This document shows, piece by piece, positions 35,104 through 46,100 of a stretch of DNA of 64,000 nt. The stretch comes from Spinacia oleracea. Taxonomy: Eukaryota; Streptophyta; Magnoliopsida; Caryophyllales; Amaranthaceae. Made by a program: the position numbers and the translations under genes. Position 1 is the stretch's first letter. Each line of letters opens with the position of its first letter. The stretch spans positions 19,244,001 through 19,308,000 of the forward strand of contig NC_079489.1 in assembly GCF_020520425.1 (NCBI RefSeq), written 5' to 3'. The notes under the pieces are model-generated. The model worked only from the letters and a program-made list of their open reading frames with translations. It searched no databases and had not been told where the DNA came from.

Positions 35104-36571
35104 TGTGAGGGGGTCGAAAAAGCACGAGGCTAATGCGTGACCTCGTCCCTCGTGGGTGTGACGATTCTTTTATTCAATCAAGTGTAATTGGATTTCCTGT
35201 GAGTATACACCCAATTGACTAGTAATATAGGAGTCGCCATTCAGTTTTTAACGACAATGAGAAAAACTGACAAAACCCGTTTATCGTGACATAAAGGGAG
35301 TGCAATTATGTTTGACCACGACGGTCGTAGGTTCCCTTGTGATCCCTGGTGTGGGGATCTCTCAACATACACCCGCAAGGTAGAGATTGAGGGTTCGGGG
35401 GACTGTAACTACCGAGAGGAGTACTTCGCTCGTCGATAACTCCAGAGGCAGGATATCCTTACTAGCTCAGCATAAATAATTGAAGGGACATGCGTTAACT
35501 ATTAAACTAATCTGAGTTGATTTTAGCAATATGCAACATATAATACTAGATCGATCGTGATTATCTGATTTAAGTAGTATTAAGGGACCTAGCATGATAA
35601 TCCAATTTCCCGAAAATATTATATTTGTTAGGCGTGATAGAACAATCAGATTTAGTTAGTTTAACAGTTCATAAAAAGGGCGAGGAAAGCAGTTAAATCA
35701 TCGAAAAGGGACACATTACGACGCACCTTTGAGAGGTGCGTCACGGTTCTCAGAAAACTAACCACTTGACTTTGCTATTTCTCCTTTTTATTTAACGAAT
35801 CTCAATTATGGGACAGGATACGTTCTGTTCGATTTATGGATCCATTGCGACAGAACGCGTGAACAGTTTCGCAGCGTGAGGCTTAGGCTAAGGGTTGGAG
35901 TCAATACTCAGAATATGAATTGTGTGTGTGTCTTTCACGTCGAATTTAGGGCTGTATTTATAGGGAAGAGTTCGTGGAAAGATAGAATTGCAGAGTTCTA
36001 ATCCATAAAGAATTAGGAAAAAACACGTACCCAGGTATTTTCAGCGCCCAGGCCTGGGCGCCGAAGATTTCGGCGCCCAGAGCCAGGCGTTGAAAATAGG
36101 GTCTGGGCTGTTTTCTTAGTCAGATTCGGATTCCTGAAATCCGAAGAGTTTGAGACTTAATCGAGTCTTTTAGTGCGTATTAACCTTGCGACGGGATGCG
36201 TCTAGGCCCGTTACGAACTCTAGGCTCGTTAGGATTTTAATTAATACGTAACTCTTATTTCCGAATCATATTAGGAATAGGATTCTCGCAGTTTTCTATC
36301 TCATTTAGGATTTATGTTGGAATGCAACACCTAATTCTGACAGGTTTCTATCCTTTATGATTTGCCACTTTTAGAAGCTACCTTTTACGGCAGTTACTAT
36401 TTTAGCAGGTTTCCAAAAATAGCAGTTTTATATAAATATCAGGTATCGGGTGAAATGAAAAGGGGAATTGAGATTCGTTTATTTTAAGGAGATGCGTTGT
36501 CAAGTGGAGATTTGTGTTTTCATCATCGAACCTTTCCCTTTCGGGAATGGGGACAAAAGTAGGTGTCTACA
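35104..36571 (-). mobile_element. Nested solo LTR of the same Gypsy family, 1468 bp
   Basis: A full-length LTR copy bounded by TG...CA interrupts the older LTR. It is flanked by TAATG (35099-35103) and GAATG (36572-36576). The uninterrupted 3' LTR reads GAATG at this spot, so the left copy has one later change. No interior is left, so an inserted element was probably reduced to a solo LTR by recombination between its two LTRs. Confidence 0.85.
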
Positions 36572-36951
36572 GAATGCGTCTGGGCCCGTTACGAACTCTA
36601 GGCTCGTTAGGATTTTAATTTAATACGTAACTCTTATTTTCGAATCGTATTAGGAATAGGATTCTCTCGCAACTTCTATCTCATTTAGGATTTATGTTGG
36701 AGTGCAACACCTAATTCTGACAGGTTTCTATCTTTTATGACTTGCCACTTTTAACAACTACCCATTACGGTAGTTACTATTTTTAGAAGGTTTCCATAAA
36801 TAGCAGGTTTCTATAAATAGCAGGTTTCGGGTGAAATGAAAAGGGTGATTGAGATTCGTTATTTTATAGGAGATGCGTTGCCAAGTGGAGATTTATGTTC
36901 TCATCATCAAACCTTACTTTTCGGGAATGGGGACAAAAGTAGGTGTCTACA
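36572..36951 (-). repeat. 5' LTR remnant of the Gypsy element, outer part
   Basis: It continues the LTR broken at 35103 and runs to the LTR start TGTAGACACC at 36951 (minus strand), next to the GCTGT target duplication. Confidence 0.85.
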
Positions 36952-37640
36952 GCTGTTCCTACAATTTTAGAGGGAAATTATCGTGTGTTCACACACGCTC
37001 ATCATATTACCAAATTCAAAGTAATTCCAACGCCCTTTCTTCTTCTCATTAACTTCTATGTCTTCTCTTCTTTTTAAAATTCTTGTCTAAGGGTTGTTGT
37101 TATGTTGTTCTTATAAGAAGTTAACATAGGCGCGCGATTATTGGCTAGGTTCGTTACGCACGCACATTTTTTTGGAGGGAAGGTTGAATCAATGGCCGGA
37201 AAATTGTGATTTTTGCCGGAATGTTGCAACAAGGTACTATTTCTAAACATGTTTTTAATTCAAGGTACTATTTGACAAAACTGAAAATGAAGGTACTAGC
37301 TCACAAAGTGAGGTGAAAAAAAAGAGTTACTTTTTGAAATTTTACCCAACAAAAATGCTCAAAATAGTTGTAAAACAAACTTTTTTTTATTTTTTTCAAC
37401 TTGGGCTTCAATCAGGTGATAATCCAACTTGGGCCTTTTTTATTTTATTTTAATAATGAGATTGGGCTTCAATTGTGGAGTTGTAAACTTGTACTTTTTC
37501 AATTCGAATTAAACTACTCCGTACCATCCAATAAACAGGTAATAGTCCAAAACCCCTGAAAAAACCCAATTTTCTTCAAAACTTCCGAAATTTCCACCAT
37601 TAACTATTAACTCGAAAAGCTGTTCTTCAAGCTTTCAACA

Positions 37641-40127
37641 ATGGCGGCCATGTCAACTCACCCTTCAACGAGTTTAACTTGCTCTTTAAAATCTGGGTTG
37701 AGCAAGAAATGTTTGATTTCCCAGGCTTTCTCTTCGAAACCCCATAATTTGGGCTATAATCCAAGAAAATGGAAGAATTTGGAGTTTAATAAAATGGTAG
37801 TATCTGCAACCAATGTTGATCAGAAGGGCGGTGAGAGTAATTTTTCTTTCAATGGGTCTTCTCCCTCCCCTCGATCACCGTATGTTTTTATTTCTTTGAT
37901 TTTTTGTAAACCAGTGTTTTAATTTGGATTTTTTTTTTGTTTTGATTTCTACTGTATTATCCATTTTGTTCATCATCGTCTAGTGCATTTATAATGAATT
38001 GAGAATGATAAATCACGTTATTGTGGAGTTAAAAATTTGTGATTATAATCGTGTAAAGTTCATTTGGTCAATGGAAAATTAGCTGATTAAAGATACGAAG
38101 TATAAGGTTTTGCTTGATTTGGGTATGAGAAGATTGACATTGTTGAGGTCTATGTTAATCCGACTTTTCAGTTCACCTGAAGTACACTCTGACATGGGTA
38201 TGTATTACACTTGGATACTTTATTTTGGACCAAATTCCTGAAAGTTTCATAAATTGGTCACTTTAGAGTTTTGACCCTTTGATATATGTCTGACCCTTCT
38301 ATCTGATTCGGAGCAACACAGGTTAAGATATCAATCTGATCACTGAATATATCCTGTTAAATTTCTTAATAGCAACAAAGAAATCAAGGATACTAGTGAA
38401 GGAATACTTGGTTTAAGATTTGGGGTTTCAGTCACATAAAAATTAAGAGAAATACACTATTAAGGGGTGTTTGGTTCGCTTACTTTTGGAATGAGCTATC
38501 GTTTTGAAATGGGAAAAACCAATACTTAGTGTTTGTTTGAGAATTTTTTTATTTCTAAACGTATACCTCAAACTCACAAAGTATGAGGTTTAGAAACCTA
38601 AGGGAGGTGGTGTGTATGACTCATATCATACCTTCAGGTATCAAAAAAAACAAAAATACCCATTCCCGGAAAGAACCATACACATGGAATTAGGAATAAA
38701 GTTAAAACCCCATAAAATTCGTGTTTCATCCCCGATTCCAACCCCATACCACTCTGCAAGCCAAACGTCCCCTTATAGAATTTTGGAACTCGTATACAAA
38801 CTAGCACCAGCAACTTTGTAGAGATTTAGTGCCAAGCGGGCTGTGTTGTGATTCACGATCTTGTAATTACTGAGAAGAACTCTTTGCCTTTCAATGACTT
38901 GGAGGCACTCTGCAATAGAGTGATCCCCTTGCTAGTATATGGGGTTTGATAGTACCTAGTCTCGAATTCGATGTGAGGAAATGAATGAATTTGGAGGTAA
39001 TTTCTGATAGTTCATATGTTATCTACATATTGATCAAGCGTGATATAGTTGGTCATTAGTTTTCTTTTTGTTCTGTGCCCTTCTTAATGATTCAAAGGCT
39101 TTGTTATCTGCCTTTTAAAGGCTGTAGTGTTTCTTGTAGAAATACAGCATCATCAGATTGTGGTATGTGACTTTTGCACATTTACTGCGTAATACTGTAT
39201 GCCAACTGACTTGCTTTTAGAAATGATAAACACTAATCACTGTTTTGTATTTTTCTAAGGGCGAGGAGGCACACAATATCGGTATTTGTTGGGGATGAAA
39301 GTGGAATGATAAATCGAATAGCAGGAGTCTTTGCTAGAAGAGGGTATAATATTGAATCCCTTGCTGTTGGGTTGAACAAAGACAAAGCTCTCTTCACTGT
39401 TGTTGTCACTGGAACAGACAATGTGTTGCGGCAAGTGATGGAACAGCTTCAGAAGCTTGTGAATGTTTTAAAGGTTGTCTTTCTTTCGGATGATGAATAG
39501 TGTGGCATCCATGTTTCCAAATTTCTAGAATGAATCTGTTCTGAAGACCATCTTTTACATTTAGGTTGAAGATATATCCAAGGAGCCTCAAGTAGAACGT
39601 GAATTAATGCTTGTGAAAGTCAGAGCCAACCAGAGTAACCGTGCTGAGGTACGAACTTCGTACTTTGTATATGTTTCAGTGTCCAACTAAGCAAAGTAGT
39701 GCATTTTGTTAGACTACAGGTGACAGTGATTAGTTCTTGCTAAGATTTTTGGGGCGACTACTGGCTTATTTGCTGTCAGTATTTTTTCTTAGTGGAATGT
39801 ACTGCATAATTTTGCAATTGACTACTTCTTTTACTCATTTGTTCTCAGTAAATCATTTTTTTGTTTCTTTCGTTTTATTACTGCAGTTGATGTGGTTGGT
39901 GGACATCTTCCGCGCCAAAATTGTGGACATATCGGAAGAGAATCTCACGATTGAGGTAACAACTGAAATATTATGCAAGCAAGTTAATTGTCGTAACTAT
40001 GTATATTAGTTTTTTTAAGATGTCCAAGGATCTCATATGGATTAAATGCTTCATTTGCAATTTTCACCGGTTTGCTGCATTTGTCTAATGTTGACTTTTT
40101 TTTTGGGAAAGGGAGCATGATAAATCA

Positions 40128-40159
<32 letters not shown>

Positions 40160-43100
40160 AGAACTGTTCTATTTACAGTGAATCTGTAAATAGGTTTAGA
40201 GGTTGTAATCATTTTATTTTACTCTTACCTTTTGGATAAATGAATGTCGCTTGAGTCATTCATATATGCTTGTATGATAATGGTATGAGACCCTGACAGG
40301 TAAAATGTTGAAAACTAAAAAGATTATCTAAGAACTGCGTTGCCTTTTGAGGTTTCATTATCACATCATATAGAACTTTTTAATTCGATAACAGATTAAC
40401 AGTATGTGGTGCAATAAGCTGGCATCTCTACTTGTCAGGATATCAGGTGTGGGCCTTCTGGCTGCATTCGTTGTTGTTTTTCTTTCTGTTTGTGGTGTCA
40501 TAAAGTAGAGGAACAGGAATCTGCATCTGATGCTTCTTGTACATCCTGTTATGGTTTCAAAATTGTGTTATGATATCCTAATTTTGAAATATAAGATCAT
40601 AATTGGTTTTCTAGCTCTTGGTAACCTGACCTTTGAGCTATCTTTTGTGATCATATGTTCCACAAAATCATTTCACTTAGCAAGTCGATAATGCAGGTCA
40701 CTGGGGATCCAGGCAAGTTGGTTGCAGTGCTAAGAAATCTTGGCAAGTTCGGAATTAAAGAGATTGCTCGTACTGGAAAGGTTTAGTTTGATCCTTTCAG
40801 CTTTCACATTGCATATCATAAATAACTGTCATAGCTAGAAAATTTTTGTATCTTTTTCTTGGACTATGTTTTTAGTATTATTCGACATGATGTTAATTTA
40901 CTTTTTAATAGATTGCTCTTAGAAGGGAAAAGTTGGGAGAGTCTGCTCCTTTCTGGCGTTTTTCTGCCGCTTCTTATCCTGATCTTGAAGAAGCTATGTC
41001 AGTAGACGCTCTTTCTGGAGTTTCAAGACAAGCACCTGATGATGGATCACCAAACCTATCCGTGGAGGTGTGTTTTCTTGCTGTTCATCGCTGTCACCTC
41101 TCATATCAGACAACTGATTGCAATTCATTTGTATGCAGTTTCTCTTTTATTGAAATTACTAATGTTATCCTTGCCAGGACAATGTGTCTAAAATCCTACA
41201 ATGAGTTGTTGCCTGCTTGTTATTTAGAGAATCGTCCCCCTTACGGACGATTTCATTTAGAACAAATTATCCAAATTGAGGAGTGGAATTCCAAGAGGAA
41301 ACAGGAATGCTTCCAGTTTGGAGTGCTAGTTGACTACTTGACTTTCATCCATATTGAGGGAAGTAAGATAATCACTTTAAAATGGAGGGAGTAAGAAAGA
41401 TAGAACAAACATATAGTATGGAGAAAAGTATCCTCCTACCAAAGGGAAGAACGTATAGCTTTAACTTTAAATTTCTGATGGGGACAACCGAGTTTTTGAA
41501 GTATCCAGATATTTGAAGTGGATTTCCCGTGTTCCTTTTAATCTGAAATTATGGATCAGACCAATATTTAAAAAGCCATGAGGTGTTAAGGCGATGAGGG
41601 TCCTAGAATTTAAGCATAAGGTGCGAATGTGAAGATGAACACCTACATGAAACAAGAAAGATAATCTTAAAATATATATTCAATATGACAACTATTTATA
41701 ACAATCATTGTATTTATCATAGAACCATATACTTGATAAGACAGTATTTTAGGCAGGTGGTGTCCAGACTCCTTAAGCATGCCTCTTTTGCTTAAAGGCC
41801 TCGAGATGGCCATTCTCGTTGCTAGTGGTGGTCATCCTTTGAGCCTTCTGCTTTAGTGCATGGGATGCACTTTTTAATATACTGACCCAAATGATGTCAT
41901 GCTTTTTCTTAATATGTTTAAAATAACAGGGAATCTCCTTGACTTGTATGGACAATATTGCGTGGTTCTCATTTTGAAAGAGGTGTTGCAAACATAATAA
42001 ATCCATCCTTATTTCAAAGCTGAGCATCTTGTTGACTTGTCCAAAAAACGTTTTATCAAAATGCTGAGAACTACTTGAGAATTGGTGGTTAACCAAAAGA
42101 ATTAAAATTTAATACTGAGTCTTCCTTGTAGGCCTATGCCTGTCTATTAGACACCCGGCAAAGCAGACACAACTGAGAAAGTAACACTCTTAATTAGACA
42201 CCAGGCACAGCAGACGCAACTGAGAAAGTAACACTCTTGTTGCTTTGCACATGTCTTAATGCAAATCCTTATTCTTTAACTACAAATCCATATGATGCAA
42301 CTCTTAAGGGAATCCTTAGTAACTGCCACTTAATGTGGTGGTGCGTTCTAGCATTAATTGCTTGCTTATATTGAAATAAAAAAGGCCGCTGAATCATGTA
42401 CAAAACTGTTCCGTGCCAAAGAAACTATCTTCCAGCTATATAATGAAACTTTATGACTGTAATGTGTACTTCCAAAAGTTATGGGAAACATAATTGCTGC
42501 AGGGTGATGCTTATCATTGGGATAATATATTTTGTTTAATAGTTGTATTACATAAAATATTCCCCTCCTCTGGCCTAAATATCTTGCTTCATTTTGTAAT
42601 TTAACTGCTAGGCGTTGCTGCTTGGAACTTCTTATACTATATTCCCCTTTTGTATGTTTCTGGAAATAGCCTAGCTCCTTGCCAGTCTATGCTTTTCACG
42701 GAATAGGCTGCATGTTTGACCTCTGTAAACTCCTTTGATGATGGTTATTTGCGTCATTGTTGTGGTTGTGTTGTACTGAAAAGATCTCTGTTTTCTTTTC
42801 TCATTGGCTCTCAACAAATGTTATGGTGAAAGTCGATTGATTTGATGGAATATATACTTCTGTTTCCAGGGTGATGTTTATCCTGTTGAACCTTTTGATG
42901 GTTTCACAGTTCCTCAAGTCCTTGATGCTCATTGGGGTGTTTTGAATGATGAAGATGTAAGCAACCTTCTTTTTATTTCCCAGAAAGATTGTTGTCCATT
43001 TCTATTGCTTGCTTTTATGATTTCAGGTCGCTTGAGTTTTATAGTTGATGCATTAGTAACGTTTTTCTCATGAAAATTTGACTTACATCTTGAGCAAACC

Positions 43101-46100
43101 CTCCTCCCCAAGGATATGCTTCACTTTCAGCTAGTTTGGCATTTAAATTGCAGAGAAATGAATGGCGTCCTGAACTATATTGAATGACTTGAGTAAAATG
43201 GACGTGTAACTGAAAAAGAATGTATAGAGATGAAGGTAAAAAGGGGATTTTGGGATAACGGTTGGGTCAACAAAAGTAAAGGACCACACTGACTACCAGC
43301 ATTCGAGTTGACTAATTGAATGTCATATAAGAAAAAGGGAGATATTTTGAAACCCCCAAAAGTTAATGGGATATGGTCAGAATCTGTTAGAAGTGTTAGG
43401 TTATGCACAAAGATGATTTTATATAATATTTTTTCTACATGTATTGCAGATAACAAGAATGAATTTCTGTTAAACATAACATAAACAGTTTAGTAGCAAG
43501 CTGTGGAACAGTGTGTTTAGATAGGGGTATTTGGATAGAAAGGGAGAGAAGAGAAAGTGAGAGATTCATCTTTCCTTGTTTGGATTGACTTGGTTGGGGG
43601 GAGGGGGAGGGAATGGAGTTGGTGGGATCCATTATCCTACCAATGTTGGAAGCTCACTCTTCCCTTCCTCCAACCCTCTTTCCTTTCTCTTTCCTTCGGT
43701 CATGTTCACTATTAGAAAGTTAGAACATACTGTAAAAAACAGAGAATGACAGTCTGATTTCATCAAGACCTTTTAGCGGTTTACATATATTTGTACATAT
43801 GTATGATTTGTAGTTTATCACAAAAGCTATATCATGAGGTGACTACTTTTCTGATAGTCAGATTGTGGTGGATGATGCAATCTCGTGTGTCATTTTATGC
43901 TTAGGCCGTTTGTGCTATGGAAGTCTACCTAAGTAAGAGGTTTTATATTTTTTGTGATGAAATAGTAAGTAAAAAATCATTTAGAAGAAAATCAAAACTG
44001 AAAGGTAGAAAAAGAGATATTTGGAATTGCTATTTTCTGCTGGTTATCTTTTTTAATGTGCTGTGGGCTGTAATGTAACCAGATTCTTCTCAATAGAATG
44101 TGAATAATGATACTTGAGTGATCTTGTTTTTGGCTGTATGTACTCAGACGAGTGGGATGCGATCACACACTCTATCGATGCTTGTCAATGACAAACCTGG
44201 GGTCCTCAATGTTGTCACAGGGGTTTTCGCTCGAAGGGGTTATAATATTCAGGTCTGTAGTCAAATCTTGCTATCACGATGATCTTATCTTGCAATGAAT
44301 AATCAAGCTAGTAGTTATTTGATTCCTTTTGGTGCTTGTTAACAGAGTTTAGCTGTGGGTCATGCGGAAGGTGAGGGTCTATCTCGCATCACTACCGTTG
44401 TTCCTGGTACAGATGAATCAATCGGCAAATTAGTGCAGCAAATTTACAAGCTGGTTGATATCCATGAGGTGAGGGTCCTTATTCACTTGGCGTGCTTTAG
44501 TTGGTTGGTGGATTCTTGTGACATTTCAAACTATAATTTATCTGTGTTAAGCTATTATTGGCAGTTGAGAACATGAAAAGAGCATGTTGCTTTTTCATCA
44601 TGAATTGTTCTAATTATGGGTTTGATAGTTTCTTGCAAGGGAAGGTTTAGAGGCTAGGATAGAGCATTTGTAGTGGTGCTAGAAAATATGTTTGCATTCA
44701 TTTCATTGTCAATAGTCCAGTTATGGGTACTGTAGTTACCTAGGGAGGCTGAGAGGCTAAGATTGACGCATGAAGCTTCTTTTGCGAGGTTATTATGCTG
44801 GCATACTTGAGCTTATTTTGGTCTTCAGTTTAAATCTTGGTCAGTCCAATTTCCAAATCACCTTTACGCAATTATTGGCAAGTAGCCAAGCAAGCTCCTG
44901 TTAGTTGTTCTTAATGTAAATTCCTGAAGCAAGCCAACAGTTGGATCACTGCCATATGAACAGATATGAGTACTTACTCTTCACATAACTTAAACGAATT
45001 ATGAATGCATATGAAGAACACCAAATAATGGACTCCTCTTTTATTTAGAGAGTTAGACAATATTATGGGCCCTTTGGTTTCCAAGAGGGGAAGGCTAAAG
45101 GATAAAGAAAGGGATAGAAGAGCCGAAGAGAAAGAACTGAAAAACTGTCAACTATTTGATGTTGTTTGTGAGGGTTTTAATAGGGAAACAAAACAAAACC
45201 ACCATCACGACCAAGGCACCAACTCGCCCTCCCTAGCGAAACAAGAGTGGTAAGCCATGGGCTTTTTTCTTTTTTTCCCGATATAGTTTTTGCGGGTAAG
45301 TGGTTGTGGGTTTTTGAGTGGTTGGGTTGGTTTTTGTAGTGCTGGTAGTATTGATTTAGACTTGGGTGGTGATGGATTTAGTGGTTGGGTGCAGGGGTTT
45401 TTGGGGTGGCTGAGGTGGTTTCCGGCTATGATGCACGGAAACGGCCAAAATCAATCGCCTTCCGTTTCGGAGTTTCTGTTTCGGAAAGGCAAAACTCTGA
45501 AACGCGTTCCGAAACGGCTACAAACAATGTCCTTCTTTCGTGAACCGTTTCTCAATTCTCTGAGATAAAGAAACAAGAGAATTGTAGTTTTGGCTTTATA
45601 AATCCGTTTCCCTCTTATTGCAAATGTAATTGAAGCAGAAGACGGAGGCGAAGCCGTGAAGAAACCATGAAAATGGTTAGATCTGGAAACAAAAAAGAAT
45701 ATGAAGCAAGGAAGAAGAAAGTATGAACCTCTTGTGACAGCTGGAAGGGTTTTTGAGTGGACAAATTAGCTTTTTATTAATTTTTTCTCTTTTTAGCATT
45801 TGAAATCTGATTTTACATTTTTAAATAGTTGTGACAATTTTTATTTGTTCACAACTTCAATACTTTCTTACCTACGGATTTTAGTATATTTTAGAGTAAC
45901 TTTTTTTGGTTTAACAAAGAAAGAAAGAAATTACAGCGTATTAATGTTTTGGTATGAAAAGTGGTCACTAAAAAATAGAAAATATTAAAAAAAAAAAAAT
46001 CATGTATCCCTGTTTCCTACCGTTTGAGAATTTTCCCTATCCATTTCCTTTCGCATTTCCGGGTAACCTAGGTTTCTAGGGTGGGTGAAGGTGGTTTCCG

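Larger units (their letters stand above)
32273..36951 (-). mobile_element. Internally deleted Gypsy-type LTR retrotransposon with a nested solo LTR
   Basis: The element is flanked by perfect GCTGT duplications (32268-32272 and 36952-36956). On the minus strand both LTRs start TGTAGACACCTACTTTTGTCC. The 3' LTR is complete (32273-33745). The interior is only about 1.1 kb (33746-34880) and keeps just the polypurine tract and a tandem-repeat region. It joins directly to the middle of the 5' LTR at 34881, so gag-pol, the primer site and part of the 5' LTR were lost in one deletion. A second LTR of the same family (35104-36571) is inserted in the 5' LTR. Assignment to Gypsy/Tat rests on LTR size, the GTGGGGGCTAAC tract and the tandem repeats next to it; no pol domain remains to confirm it. 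Confidence 0.82.
32105..37346. mobile_element. MULE-like element with long inverted ends, split by a Gypsy insertion
   Basis: The left end (32105-32250) and right end (about 37190-37346) are inverted copies of roughly 150 bp that share the ordered blocks CACTTTGTGAGCTAGTACCTT, AATTAAAAAC and TACCTTGTTGCAACATTCCGG. CAACAAAA flanks it on both sides (32097-32104 and 37347-37354), an 8-bp duplication close to the usual 9 bp of Mutator-like elements. Without the Gypsy insertion it would be only about 560 bp, non-coding. Its right end lies 294 bp upstream of the acetolactate synthase small-subunit start codon. Confidence 0.75.
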
